A stretch of DNA of 58,001 nucleotides. Source: Amycolatopsis coloradensis (lineage in GTDB: Bacteria > Actinomycetota > Actinomycetes > Mycobacteriales > Pseudonocardiaceae). Below are positions 34,114 to 43,207 of the stretch, piece by piece. The stretch lies in NCBI RefSeq assembly GCF_037997115.1, contig NZ_CP150484.1, positions 4,216,103 through 4,274,103 of the forward strand. Direction: 5' to 3'. Position numbers and translations under genes: made by a program. The stretch's first letter is position 1. Each line of letters starts with the position of its first letter. A model generated the notes under the pieces. The model ran no database searches and had not been told where the DNA came from. It saw only the letters and a list, made by a program, of their open reading frames with translations.

Positions 34114-34592
34114 CGCACTCCTTCTCGTCGTGGACGGTCCGACGCGGGCCAGACGTAGGGCAGGTCGTCGGGGACGTCCGGGAAACTCGCGCGGTAGTGC
34201 TCGGGTTGTTTGCGGACGAGCGCGGACTGGTGGCTGCGGTGGAAGTCCGGGTCGCCGAGCCAGGGCGGAAGCTCTTTCGCCTCCGCGAGCCGGTCCTGGG
34301 CGCGGATCCGGTCCAGTCCGGTGGTGCGGAGCAGATCCAGCCGCAGTGTTTCGCGGCAGGTGTCCTGGCGGCCGGTCTCGCACCAGACCTCGCAGATGTC
34401 GAAGCCGTACCGGACGAGCGCTTCCTCGTAGCCCGCCCACATCGCCGCGGCCGGATGGTGCCGCCAGCCGTACCCCGGCACCGTCAGCGCGCGCAGCACC
34501 TGGATCGTCTCGACCCGCTGCTTTCCGAGCCTCCGCTGGTCGAGGACGGAAGCGGAGGCCCGGAAGTCGGCGAACGGGAGAAACGTCTGCAC
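34110..34592 (-). CDS. MSMEG_6728 family protein, endonuclease V-like
   Basis: A 160-aa protein opening with MQTFLPFADFRASASVLDQR and RLGKQRVETIQVLRAL, which resembles the pyrimidine-dimer DNA glycosylase (endonuclease V) fold used to name this family. Further motifs are HHPAAAMWAGYEEALVRYG and PPWLGDPDFHRSHQSALVRK. A DNA-repair role is only suggested by the fold. It is the first of three overlapping genes with DUF2945 and DUF3140. Confidence 0.85.
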   Translation of the reverse strand: MQTFLPFADFRASASVLDQRRLGKQRVETIQVLRALTVPGYGWRHHPAAAMWAGYEEALVRYGFDICEVWCETGRQDTCRETLRLDLLRTTGLDRIRAQDRLAEAKELPPWLGDPDFHRSHQSALVRKQPEHYRASFPDVPDDLPYVWPASDRPRREGVR

Positions 34593-34629
34593 ACTGGCGG
34601 TTTCCCGCGTCGTCGCGGGTTCAAACCGA

Positions 34630-35535
34630 TCAGAAGATCGACCAGCCGGTCAGGGTGGTGAACCGGTCCAGCGCCGCGACACCCGCGACGGAGTTGCCGC
34701 GGGGGTCCAGTCCCGGGCTCCACACGCAGATCGAGCACCGGCCGGGGACGATCGCGACGATGCCGCCGCCGACCCCGCTTTTGCCGGGAAGCCCGACACG
34801 ATAGGCGAATTCGCCCGCGGCGTCGTAGGTGCCGCAAGTCAGCATCACCGCGTTGACCCGCTTGGCCGCGCTCCGCTCGAGCAGCCGGGAGCCGTCGTTG
34901 CGCACGCCGTGGCGCGCGAGGAACACCGCCGCGCGCGCGACGTCGCCGCAGTTCATCGCGATCGAGCACTGACGCACGTACTGATCGAGGACCGCGGGCA
35001 CCGGATGACGCATGTTCCGGTACGACGCCATGAAATACGCGAGCGCGCGATTGCGGTCGGCGTGGGCGGCCTCCGACGCGGCCACCTCGGCGTCGATCCC
35101 GATGTCCGCGCGGCCGCTTTCGTCGCGGAGGAACCGAAGCAGTGTCTCCGCCGCGTCGCCGTGGTGCGCCAGTTCGTCGGTCACCACGAGCGCGCCGGCG
35201 TTGATGAAGGGATTGCGGGGGATCCCGTCCTCGTTCTCGAGCTGGACCAGCGAGTTGAACGGGTTGCCGGACGGCTCGCGGCCCACCCGTTCCCACACCC
35301 CGTCGCCGTGGGAGAGCGCGAGCGCCAGGGTGAAGACCTTCGACATGCTCTGGATGGAGAACGGCGTCTCCCAGTCGCCGACGCCGTGCACCCCACCGTC
35401 CACTTCGGCCACCGCCATGCCGAACCGTCCGGGGTCGACCCTGGCCAGGGCGGGGATGTAGTCCGCGACGGAGCCGCGGCCGATCTCCGGCGCGACGTCG
35501 TCGGCGATCCGGTCCAGCAGCGCTGCGAGGTCCAC
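34630..35535 (-). CDS. glsA: Glutaminase A
   Basis: A 301-aa serine-type glutaminase converting L-glutamine to glutamate and ammonia. The SxxK catalytic pair is S63/K66 in IQSMSKVF; other conserved parts are NPFNSLVQLE, PRNPFINAGA, MLTCGTYDAAGEFAYRVGLP and KSGVGGGI. The GTG at 35535 gives the usual family length; an upstream frame to 35646 looks non-coding. It is divergent from an amino acid permease, suggesting joint use of amide amino acids. Confidence 0.94.
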   Translation of the reverse strand: MDLAALLDRIADDVAPEIGRGSVADYIPALARVDPGRFGMAVAEVDGGVHGVGDWETPFSIQSMSKVFTLALALSHGDGVWERVGREPSGNPFNSLVQLENEDGIPRNPFINAGALVVTDELAHHGDAAETLLRFLRDESGRADIGIDAEVAASEAAHADRNRALAYFMASYRNMRHPVPAVLDQYVRQCSIAMNCGDVARAAVFLARHGVRNDGSRLLERSAAKRVNAVMLTCGTYDAAGEFAYRVGLPGKSGVGGGIVAIVPGRCSICVWSPGLDPRGNSVAGVAALDRFTTLTGWSIF

Positions 35536-35705
35536 GGCCGTAGCGTAGAAGCGCCCCTTCGCGCGCGAAGATCGGGGTTCGCCGGTGAACTTGTCAAATC
35601 GAAACGGGAAATTCCAGTAAAACCACCAGAGTGACGTCCCGCACACCTTAAGTCTTCCTTAGCACTGTTGGTGACCTGCCGCACACGCTCTAGCGTCTGG
35701 CAACC

Positions 35706-37094
35706 ATGGATTCCTCGCTGCTCACCGAAAAAGGTGAAAGCTACTCAAAAGCACTGGGCAACCGCCAAGTGCAGATGATCGCCATCGGCGGCGCGATCGG
35801 CGTCGGGCTGTTCCTCGGTGCCGGTGGCAAGCTCCACCAGGTCGGGCCATCGCTGGTCCTGTCGTACGCGCTCTGCGGTATCGCCGCGTACTTCGTGATG
35901 CGCGCTCTCGGTGAGCTCGTGCTGCACGAGCCGACTTCCGGCAGTTTCGTCACCTACGCCCGCAAGTTCATCGGGCCGTGGGCGGGTTTCGCCTCCGGCT
36001 GGATGTACTGGGTGAACTGGGCGATGACGGGGATCGCGGAGATCACCGCGGTGGCCATCTACGTGCACAAGTGGCTGCCCGACGTGCCGCAGTGGATCAC
36101 CGCCCTGGTCGCGCTCGGTGTGCTGATCCTGGTGAACCTGCTTTCGGTGAAACTGTTCGGCGAGCTGGAATTCTGGTTCTCGGTGGTCAAGGTGCTGGCC
36201 ATCGTGGTCTTCCTGGTCACCGCGGCCGGCCTGGTGCTCACCAGCGCCGACATCGGCGGCACCACGGCGGGCGTGCACAACCTGACCGCCCACAATGGAT
36301 TCTTCCCGGCAGGCATCGGCATCGCGCTGATGACCCTGCAGGCGGTCATCTTCGCGTACTCGGCGATCGAGGTCGTCGGTATCGCCGCCGGCGAGACCAA
36401 GGACGCCCGCAAGGTGCTGCCGAAGGCCATCAACGGGGTCGTCTGGCGGATCGGCGTGTTCTACGTGGGATCCGTTCTGCTGCTGGCGATGCTCCTGCCG
36501 TGGCCCTTCTACAACGGCGGCGAGAGCCCGTTCGTCACCGTGTTCAGCAGGCTCGGGATCCCGGGCATCGGCGACGTGATGAACGCGGTCGTGCTCACCG
36601 CCGCGCTGTCGAGCTGCAACTCCGGGCTCTATTCGACCGGCCGCATCCTGCGGGCGCTCGCGGACAAGGGCGAGGCGCCGAAGTTCGTCGGCCGGATGAG
36701 CGGCCGCCACGTGCCCTACGGCGGCATCCTGTTCACTTCCGGCGCGTACGTGCTGGGCGTGGTGCTCAACTACCTGGTCCCGAAGGACGCCTTCGACATC
36801 GCGATCGCGATCGCCTCGCTCGGCGTGATCACCACCTGGGCGACGCTGATCTTCTGCCAGATGCGGCTGCGTCAGGCGGCGCTGCGCGGAGAGCTGGAAA
36901 GGCCGTCCTACCGGATGCCTTGGGCGCCCTACAGCGGCTGGGCGACGCTGGGCTTCCTCGCGCTGGTGGTCGTCCTGATGGGCTTCTCCGACGGCGCCGA
37001 GAAGATCGCGTTCTACTCGATCCCGGTGCTGGTCGTGGTACTGGCGGTCGGCTGGCGGATCGTCGGGAAACGACAGCGGCAAGAGGTGCGCTGA
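35706..37094 (+). CDS. Amino acid permease, AnsP-like (AAT family)
   Basis: A 462-aa APC-superfamily transporter with 12 predicted helices. The family hallmark near the start (LGNRQVQMIAIGGAIGVGLF, then LGAGG) and GELVLHEPTSGSF, AYSAIEVVGIAAGE and NAVVLTAALSSCNSGLYSTG place it in the AAT group, nearest to L-asparagine permeases. It should import an amino acid by proton symport. It faces the glutaminase gene across a 170-bp divergent promoter gap and ends at a strong hairpin. Confidence 0.9.
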   Translation: MDSSLLTEKGESYSKALGNRQVQMIAIGGAIGVGLFLGAGGKLHQVGPSLVLSYALCGIAAYFVMRALGELVLHEPTSGSFVTYARKFIGPWAGFASGWMYWVNWAMTGIAEITAVAIYVHKWLPDVPQWITALVALGVLILVNLLSVKLFGELEFWFSVVKVLAIVVFLVTAAGLVLTSADIGGTTAGVHNLTAHNGFFPAGIGIALMTLQAVIFAYSAIEVVGIAAGETKDARKVLPKAINGVVWRIGVFYVGSVLLLAMLLPWPFYNGGESPFVTVFSRLGIPGIGDVMNAVVLTAALSSCNSGLYSTGRILRALADKGEAPKFVGRMSGRHVPYGGILFTSGAYVLGVVLNYLVPKDAFDIAIAIASLGVITTWATLIFCQMRLRQAALRGELERPSYRMPWAPYSGWATLGFLALVVVLMGFSDGAEKIAFYSIPVLVVVLAVGWRIVGKRQRQEVR

Positions 37095-37102
37095 CTGATG
37101 AC

Positions 37103-37152
37103 CCGCATTTCGTCCTCTGAACGCGTTGCCGCATTCAGAGGACGAAATGCGG
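37103..37152. terminator. Perfect 19-bp hairpin between convergent genes
   Basis: CCGCATTTCGTCCTCTGAA (37103-37121) and its exact reverse complement (37134-37152) enclose a 12-nt loop. The element occupies the 61-bp gap between the permease stop and the mmsA stop, so it can stop transcription from both sides. Confidence 0.85.
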
Positions 37153-37155
37153 TGA

Positions 37156-38640
37156 TCAGCTGGAGGTCGGGAAGTGGAAACCGGCGGCGGAGTGCGGCCA
37201 GCGTGTCGTGACGACCTTCGCCCGCGTGTAGAACCGGACGCCCGCCGGGCCGTGGATCGGGCTGTCCCCGATGAGGGAGTCCTTCCAGCCGCCGAAGGAG
37301 TAGTACGACATCGGCACCGGGATGGGCACGTTCACCCCGATCATCCCGACCTTCACCTCGCGCTGGAACCGCCGCGCGGCCTCGCCGCTGCCGGTGAAGA
37401 CCGCGGTCCCGTTGCCGTACGGGTTCGCGTTGATCAGCGCGATCGCCTCGTCCAGAGTGGACACTCGCACGATGCCGAGCACCGGCCCGAAGATCTCGTC
37501 GCGGTAGGCGGCCATCTCGGTGGTCACATGGTCCAAAAGGGACGGTCCGACGAAGAAACCCTCTTCGTGCCCGGCGACCTTGAGGTCCCGGCCGTCGACC
37601 ACCACGGTCGCGCCCTGCTCCGCACCGAGGGCGACGGAGTCGACCACCCGCTGCCGCGCGGCCTCCGTGACCACCGGGCCCATGTCGTTGCCCGCCTCGT
37701 GCCCGGGGCCGACCTTGATCTCGGCGGCCTTGCGCTCGAGGATCTCGACCAGCCCGTCGCCCGCCGAACCCACGGCGACGGCGATGGAGATCGCCATGCA
37801 GCGCTGCCCGGCGGAACCGAACGCGGCGGCCGTCAGATGGTTCGCGGCGTACTCCAGATCGGCGTCGGGCAGGACGACGGCATGGTTCTTGGCCCCGCCC
37901 AGCGCCTGCACGCGTTTGCCGGTGGCCGTCGCGCGTTCGTGGACGTACTTGGCGATCGGGGTCGACCCGACGAACGACACTGCGGCGATATCGGGATGCT
38001 CCAAAATCGCGTCGACCGCGACCTTGTCCCCGTTGACCACGGTGAAGACGCCGTCCGGAAGCCCCGCCTCCGCGTACAGCTCGGCGACCAGCCGGGACGC
38101 GGACGGGACCCGCTCGCTGGGCTTGAGGACGAACGTGTTGCCCGCCGCGATGGCGATCGGGTGCATCCACAACGGCACCATGATCGGGAAGTTGAACGGC
38201 GTGATCCCGGCGACGACGCCGAGCGGCTGCCGGAAGTCGTGCACGTCCACGTCCCGCGAGACCTGGTCGGAGAAGCCGCCCTTCAGCGCGTCGGCGATCC
38301 CGCAGGCGTACTCGACGATCTCGCGCCCGCGGACGATCTCGCCGCGCGCGTCGTCGATCACCTTGCCGTGCTCGGCGGAGATGATCCGGGCGAGTTCGTC
38401 CTCGTGCTTCACCAGCAGCTCGCGGAAGGCGAACATCACCTTCGTCCGCTGTGACAGCGACGAATCACCCCACGACTCGAACGCCTTCCCCGCGGCGGCC
38501 ACCGCGGTGTCCACAGCGGACGGTTCCGCGAGGAGTACCTCCGCCTGTGGCCGTCCCGCGGCGGGATTGTACACCGGGGCCGTGCGGGTGGAGCCGGCCG
38601 TGGTCGCGGCGCCGTTGATCCAGTGGTCGATGGTCTTCAC
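37156..38640 (-). CDS. mmsA: CoA-acylating methylmalonate-semialdehyde dehydrogenase
   Basis: A 494-aa aldehyde dehydrogenase that oxidises methylmalonate or malonate semialdehyde with NAD and CoA to propionyl- or acetyl-CoA, in valine and myo-inositol catabolism. Catalytic Cys281 is in GSAGQRCMAIS; other family parts are GITPFNFPIMVPLWMHPIAI and GVNVPIPVPMSYYSFGGWKD. The GTG at 38640 has GGAGG upstream; the open frame to 39591 is spurious. It lies 20 nt after a Cgl0159-type barrel gene. The inositol context favours malonate semialdehyde. Confidence 0.94.
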   Translation of the reverse strand: MKTIDHWINGAATTAGSTRTAPVYNPAAGRPQAEVLLAEPSAVDTAVAAAGKAFESWGDSSLSQRTKVMFAFRELLVKHEDELARIISAEHGKVIDDARGEIVRGREIVEYACGIADALKGGFSDQVSRDVDVHDFRQPLGVVAGITPFNFPIMVPLWMHPIAIAAGNTFVLKPSERVPSASRLVAELYAEAGLPDGVFTVVNGDKVAVDAILEHPDIAAVSFVGSTPIAKYVHERATATGKRVQALGGAKNHAVVLPDADLEYAANHLTAAAFGSAGQRCMAISIAVAVGSAGDGLVEILERKAAEIKVGPGHEAGNDMGPVVTEAARQRVVDSVALGAEQGATVVVDGRDLKVAGHEEGFFVGPSLLDHVTTEMAAYRDEIFGPVLGIVRVSTLDEAIALINANPYGNGTAVFTGSGEAARRFQREVKVGMIGVNVPIPVPMSYYSFGGWKDSLIGDSPIHGPAGVRFYTRAKVVTTRWPHSAAGFHFPTSS

Positions 38641-38660
38641 GCGTTGTCCTCCACAGGTGT

Positions 38661-39530
38661 TCACAGCAGTCCGACGGCCGTGTCGACGGCCTTGGCGACG
38701 TCGCCGTCGTGCGGGTAGAGCAGGGACCGGCCGACCACGAGCCCTTGCACGGTCGGCAGCGCGAGCGCGCGTTGCCAGGCGGCGAACGCGGCGTCGGGAT
38801 CCTTGACCTCGCCGCCCAGCAGGACGGCGGGCAACGTCGAGGCGGCCAGCACGCGCTCCATGTCCTTCACCACCGGGAGTTTCAGCCACGTATAGGCCGA
38901 CGAGCGGCCGAGGGCGGAGGCGATCGTGATCGAGCGGATCACGGAGTCGGGGGAGAGGTCGGTGCGGAGCCGCCCGTCGACCCAGTCCGCGAGGAACGGC
39001 TCGACCAGCGCGATCAGTTTCCGGTCGGCCAGGTCGTTGACCGCCTTCGCGGTGTTCTCGAGGACGCTCGGCGTCGCCGGGTCGGTCAGGCAGATCCTGG
39101 TGAGCGTCTTGCCGCCGTCGAACCGCATCCGCTCGATCGTTTCGGCGTCGTAGCAGGCGAACCGGTCGTCGATCTCGAAACTCGATCCCGCGAGTCCGGT
39201 GCGGTTCATCGAGCCGATGACGGTCTTGCCGTCGAGGGCGCCGAGGAGCAGCAGGTCGTCGAGGATGTCCGGCGTCGCCAGCACGCCGGTGACCCCGGGA
39301 CGTTCCAGCGCCAGGCCGAGGCGGTCGAGCAGTTCGCCGCGGTCGGCCATCGCGAGCGGGTCGGAGCCGACTCCGTTCGCGCCGCGAGCCGGATGGTCCG
39401 CGGCGATGATCATCGTGCGGCCCTTGTCGTTGAAGGGCGACTTCGCCCGGACGCGGGTCGCGGCGGCCACCGCGACGGCCCCCGGATCGCGCACCCGCGC
39501 GGTGACAATCCGGCGCACTGTGTCCGACAA
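38661..39530 (-). CDS. Cgl0159-family (beta/alpha)8 aldolase-like protein
   Basis: A 289-aa barrel of the DeoC/LacD-like aldolase fold: TMIIAADHPARGANGVGSDP, LLLGALDGKTVIGSMNRTGL, KLIALVEPFLADWVDG, TLPAVLLGGEVKDP and VVGRSLLYPHDGDV. The Cgl0159 group sits in myo-inositol catabolic clusters of corynebacteria and relatives. The start is uncertain: TTG at 39530 has GGGAGG 7 nt upstream; an ATG at 39566 adds 12 residues. Transcribed before mmsA and divergent from a GntR regulator. Confidence 0.88.
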   Translation of the reverse strand: MSDTVRRIVTARVRDPGAVAVAAATRVRAKSPFNDKGRTMIIAADHPARGANGVGSDPLAMADRGELLDRLGLALERPGVTGVLATPDILDDLLLLGALDGKTVIGSMNRTGLAGSSFEIDDRFACYDAETIERMRFDGGKTLTRICLTDPATPSVLENTAKAVNDLADRKLIALVEPFLADWVDGRLRTDLSPDSVIRSITIASALGRSSAYTWLKLPVVKDMERVLAASTLPAVLLGGEVKDPDAAFAAWQRALALPTVQGLVVGRSLLYPHDGDVAKAVDTAVGLL

Positions 39531-39587
39531 CTTCGTACCTCCCGGCTCGCGTGGTCCTGCGACCATCGCAAGCGGCGCGAGACTTTG

Positions 39588-39612
39588 TCAAGACATATGG
39601 ACATTAGGTCAT
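39588..39612. promoter_or_regulatory. Candidate GntR operator
   Basis: The 109-bp divergent gap between the barrel gene and the GntR gene has an AT-rich cluster, AAGACATATGGACATTAGGT followed by CATA, with repeated GACAT and an inverted GTCAT. Position and content fit an operator for the adjacent regulator; this is inference. Confidence 0.4.
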
Positions 39613-39639
39613 AGTGGCAGGTCGCGGTAGGCTCCGCGC

Positions 39640-40389
39640 ATGAAACCCTGGGCGCCCGGCGAGATCGTGGTGGATCCGAACGGTCCGGAGCCGCTGTATT
39701 CGCAGGTCGCCCGGCAGATCGGCGCCGCCATCGAAGACGGCAGGCTGCCGAACGGCGCCAGGCTCGACAACGAGCTCGATCTGGCCGCGCGCCTGCACCT
39801 GTCGCGGCCGACCATCCGCCAAGCGATCCAGTCACTGGTCAACCAGGGGTTGCTCGTCCGCAAGCGCGGTGTCGGCACGCAGGTCGTGCGCACGAAGGTC
39901 GCGCGGCCGCTCCGGCTGAGCAGCCTCTTCGACGACCTCAGCGAACTCGGCGACAAGCCGGAGTCCGTCGTCCTCGTCAACCGGATCGAACCCGCGGGCG
40001 ACGACGCGATCGAGCATCTCGAGACGCCGGGCCTGACCCACGTCCGGCGGCTGAAGCGGGTGCGTTCGACGGGCGGCGAGCCGCTGGCGATCATGAACAA
40101 CTACCTGCCTGACGGCCTGATCGCCCCGGCCGACGACGAACTGCGGGACCAGGGCCTCTACCAGCTACTGCGCTCGGCCGGTGTCCGTCTGCACGCCGCC
40201 CAGCAGAACGTGGGGGCCCGGCAGGCGACCGAGGAGGACGCCGAACTGCTGGACGAGGAGCCGGGCGCGGCCCTGCTCACCATGCGCCGCACCACTTACG
40301 ACGACTCGGGCAAGGTCGTGGAGTACGGATGGCACGTCTACCGCGCGTCGCGCTACTCGTTCAACCTCTCACTGACCAACAACGTCTGA
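39640..40389 (+). CDS. GntR-family regulator (HutC/UTRA type)
   Basis: A 249-aa protein with an N-terminal GntR winged helix (about 20-85: PLYSQVARQIGAAIEDGRL, ELDLAARLHLSRPTIRQAIQ, VRKRGVGTQV) and a C-terminal UTRA ligand domain (PLAIMNNYLPDG, LLTMRRTTYDDSGKVVEYGW). UTRA domains sense small sugars or acids. Divergent from the Cgl0159/mmsA operon, so an IolR-like regulator of inositol-type catabolism is likely. It overlaps the convergent permease gene by 21 nt. Confidence 0.93.
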   Translation: MKPWAPGEIVVDPNGPEPLYSQVARQIGAAIEDGRLPNGARLDNELDLAARLHLSRPTIRQAIQSLVNQGLLVRKRGVGTQVVRTKVARPLRLSSLFDDLSELGDKPESVVLVNRIEPAGDDAIEHLETPGLTHVRRLKRVRSTGGEPLAIMNNYLPDGLIAPADDELRDQGLYQLLRSAGVRLHAAQQNVGARQATEEDAELLDEEPGAALLTMRRTTYDDSGKVVEYGWHVYRASRYSFNLSLTNNV

Positions 40390-41814
40390 CGGTTCGCGTT
40401 CCAGGTCGGTCTCCAAGGCCGCGTACACCGAAGGACGGAACCGCCGCAGCCAGCCGGCGAGCGCGAGCCCCGCCAGCGCGACCACCAGGAGCAGCCACGG
40501 CAGGTGCGGGACGACGCCGTTGCTGGACCCGGCGAGCGTCGGGAAGTTGAGGATCGCCAGGGTCACGATCAGCCCGAGTCCCACCGCGCCCAGTCCGGGG
40601 GCGATCAGCGTCTTCGTGACCCGGCGATCCCACGTCCGGCGGAAGTAGACCAGAATCGCCACCGCCGCGAACAACTGCAGGGTGAGGATCCCGAGCGTGC
40701 CGAAGCCGGTCATGCTCGCGGTGAGATCGGCGACCGGGTCGAGCCCGGCGAGCCGGAACGTCAGCGCCACCAACGAACCGAAGACCGACTGGGCGATCGA
40801 GGCGTAGCGCGGCGCGCCGTTGCGCGGGCTGGTCTTGCCCAGCAGCCGTGGCAGCACGCCGACCCGGCCCAGCGCGTACAGATAGCGGGTGGCCGAATTG
40901 TGCAGCGCCAGCAGCGCGGCGAACAGGCTGACCACCAGAAGCAGCAACATCACCTTCGTCAACGGGCCGCCGAGATACTCCTGCGCGACCGACAGCACGA
41001 GGTCCCCGCTCGACAAGTGCGCGGCGGCCACGTCCTGCGCCTGCTCGGCGCCGATCGCGCTGACCACGGCCCAGGTCGTGAACGCGGCGAACACCCCGAT
41101 GAACCCGATCGCGATGTAGGTCGCCCGCGGGATCGTCCGCTGGGGATCCTTGGCCTCCTCGCCGAACAGCGCCGTCGCCTCGAACCCGATGAAAGCGTTG
41201 GCGGCGAACAACAACGCCAGGCCGCCCGCCCCCTGGAACACCACGGACGGGCTGAACGCGGCGAACGAGAAGCCGTGCCGGAACAGCACGCTGAAGTCCA
41301 TGATCAGCAGGATCGACACTTCGAGGATCAGCGAGACACCCAGCACTTTCGCGCTGACCGCGATTCCCCGGCGGCTGAGCAGGAGGACCAGCACGACCGA
41401 AAGCGCGCTCCAGAACAGCCAATCGAGTTTCAGGCCGAAGACGTCGTCGATCGCCGTGGAGGTGAAGAACCCGCTCGTGCCGATCGCGCCCGCGACGAAA
41501 CAGTTGTAGCCGAGCATCGCGACGAACCCGGCGACGAGACCCGGCGTCCTGCCCAGTCCTTTGACCACGAAGGCGTAGAAGCCGCCCGCGCTGGTGAGCA
41601 CCCGCGACATCTGCGCGTAGCCGACGGCGAACAGCAGCAGAACGACCGTCGCCAGCAGGAACGCCGCGACCATGCCGCCGCCGTTCCCGACCGCGATGCC
41701 GATGGCCGCGATCACGATCATCCCGGTCAAGGGCGCGACCGCGGCGAGCACGAGGAAGACGATGCCCGGCACGCCCAGGACGTTCTTGGCGAGCGACGTG
41801 TCGTCTCGGCTCAT
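40369..41814 (-). CDS. APC-superfamily amino acid permease
   Basis: A 481-aa transporter with 12 predicted helices: VPGIVFLVLAAVAPLTGMIV near the start, SRVLTSAGGFYAFVVKGLGR, and ANAFIGFEATALFGEEAKDP with RTIPRATYIAI, the helix-8-region motif of the APC family. It resembles amino acid/polyamine exchangers of actinobacteria. The substrate is unknown. It converges with the GntR gene, overlapping its end; the C-terminal tail is acidic (LETDLEREPS). Confidence 0.9.
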   Translation of the reverse strand: MSRDDTSLAKNVLGVPGIVFLVLAAVAPLTGMIVIAAIGIAVGNGGGMVAAFLLATVVLLLFAVGYAQMSRVLTSAGGFYAFVVKGLGRTPGLVAGFVAMLGYNCFVAGAIGTSGFFTSTAIDDVFGLKLDWLFWSALSVVLVLLLSRRGIAVSAKVLGVSLILEVSILLIMDFSVLFRHGFSFAAFSPSVVFQGAGGLALLFAANAFIGFEATALFGEEAKDPQRTIPRATYIAIGFIGVFAAFTTWAVVSAIGAEQAQDVAAAHLSSGDLVLSVAQEYLGGPLTKVMLLLLVVSLFAALLALHNSATRYLYALGRVGVLPRLLGKTSPRNGAPRYASIAQSVFGSLVALTFRLAGLDPVADLTASMTGFGTLGILTLQLFAAVAILVYFRRTWDRRVTKTLIAPGLGAVGLGLIVTLAILNFPTLAGSSNGVVPHLPWLLLVVALAGLALAGWLRRFRPSVYAALETDLEREPSDVVGQ

Positions 41815-41923
41815 TCGGTGCTCCTCGTCTCGGCGGGACGGCCAGTATGGGAGCGGCCGGGGCGGCGGGCTTTGCCTTTACGCGCGCGGTGGTTGTTCGT
41901 CAGCGCCTGGTCTTTCCTTGGCG

Positions 41924-42066
41924 GAGTGGTAAGTGTTCGTGTGATGAGGCCGGCTTCGGCCACTGTGGCGCGCCGAGGGAAGAGCCGGATCCGGGCGGCC
42001 GACGATCATCAATCGGCCGCGTGGCCCGTGCCACTGCTTGCTTTCCGGCCGAGACAGCTACCACTC
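41924..42066. repeat. Split GAGTGGTA/TACCACTC inverted element
   Basis: GAGTGGTA (41924-41931) and TACCACTCACGACC (42059-42072) match the two arms of the GTGAGTGGTAAG palindrome family but are 127 bp apart, as if another sequence had separated them. The 250-bp gap (41815-42064) otherwise holds no gene I can support. Confidence 0.4.
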
Positions 42067-42514
42067 ACGACCGTGGTTCGGGAAAGGAAGGCCATCCGTG
42101 CGGCTTGTCCAGGATTTCGATCGTCGCCTGATCGACCAGGAAATACTGCCCACCGTCCTCGCGAGGATTCGTGTAGGCGGCGGTCGCGACCAGACGGCCG
42201 AAGTCGGCTATCACCGCGATGGGATAGCCACCGTCGAAGACTTCGCCGTGCGCGGCGGTCGCGACGGTCCCGGTCTCGTACCAGGTGACGAAATACTGCG
42301 CCGGGCCGGTTTCGAAGACGCGCAGTGTCGCCTCCTTCTGCCGGACGCCGGCGAAATCACCGGACACGCCGGTCCAGATCATGGTCGTCCGGTCCGCGTA
42401 GTGCTGCTCCAGCACGTTCCCGGAGCCGTAGTGGAAGTTCGCGCGGAGCCCGACGAGGTCGGTGCTGAGCGGATGGGTCCCGGTCACGGGGAAGAAGCGG
42501 ACGTCGAGTTGCAC
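42065..42514 (-). CDS. Hypothetical protein, MoaF/calycin-like
   Basis: A 149-aa soluble beta-rich protein with VGLRANFHYGSGNVLEQHYA, TMIWTGVSGDFAG, TLRVFETGPAQYFVTWYETG and GGYPIAVIADF. The pattern of antiparallel strands with W/Y at strand ends recalls MoaF-like or calycin barrels that bind small ligands. The assignment is weak. Its end overlaps the repeat arm at 42059-42072. Confidence 0.65.
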   Translation of the reverse strand: MQLDVRFFPVTGTHPLSTDLVGLRANFHYGSGNVLEQHYADRTTMIWTGVSGDFAGVRQKEATLRVFETGPAQYFVTWYETGTVATAAHGEVFDGGYPIAVIADFGRLVATAAYTNPREDGGQYFLVDQATIEILDKPHGWPSFPEPRS

Positions 42515-42614
42515 GGGCTGAAACCTCCGGATCGCTGGTATCCGCAGGTTTAGCAGCCCGAAGCACCTCGATCGTTGTCCGGCGAAGCGATCCTGTTGTC
42601 GGTGAACGCGAGGA

Positions 42615-43088
42615 TCAGTCGAACATGCCGGGCTGGTAGTCGCCCGCCGGCGTCCGGGCGATGACGTTGAGCCGGTTGTACGCGTTGATCGTGGCGACCA
42701 GCGCGATCAGGGCACCGATCTGCTCGTCGTCGTAATGCTTGCGCACCTGCGCCCAGGTCTCGTCGCTGACACCGTGGTGCGCGTCGGCGATGCGGGTGCC
42801 CTCCTCGGTGAGCGCCAAGGCCGCCCGCTCCGCCTCGGTGAAGACGTTCGCTTCCCGCCAGGCTGCGACCAGGTTGAGCCGCACCGAGGTCTCGCCGGCG
42901 TGCGCGGCGTCCTTGCTGTGCATGTCGGTGCAGAAGCCGCAGCCGTTGATCTGGCTGGCGCGCAGCTTCACCAGTTCCTGGGTCGCGTGCGGCAGCGAGG
43001 ATTCCTCGATCGGACGGTTCGCGGCGCCGAGACGCTTGACGTACTTGAGGATGACTTCGTTCTCGAACAGGTTGACGCGCGGTTCCAT
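42615..43088 (-). CDS. Carboxymuconolactone decarboxylase/AhpD-like protein
   Basis: A 157-aa helical protein with the alkylhydroperoxidase motif NGCGFCTDMHSKDA (C50, C53, H57), as in AhpD-type peroxidases, and AERAALALTEEGTRIADAHHG. Members reduce hydroperoxides through the CxxC pair. ATG at 43088 with GAGAGGAAAG upstream; in-frame sequence further up lacks a ribosome site. Single gene, about 100 nt from its neighbours. Confidence 0.92.
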   Translation of the reverse strand: MEPRVNLFENEVILKYVKRLGAANRPIEESSLPHATQELVKLRASQINGCGFCTDMHSKDAAHAGETSVRLNLVAAWREANVFTEAERAALALTEEGTRIADAHHGVSDETWAQVRKHYDDEQIGALIALVATINAYNRLNVIARTPAGDYQPGMFD

Positions 43089-43207
43089 GATCTTTCCTCT
43101 CCGTCGGTTCCTGCACACATGACGAGCGGGCTGGAGAGGTTGTGACAGCCTTCGGCGTGACGCCGGTCACACGGGATTCGCCGCCCGGCGATGGGGTATC
43201 CGCCGGC

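Noticed and set aside
37156..39591. 811-codon frame fusing mmsA to an upstream segment
   Set aside because: The upstream part is out of frame with the Cgl0159-type gene and Arg-rich; the mmsA GTG at 38640 has a ribosome site.
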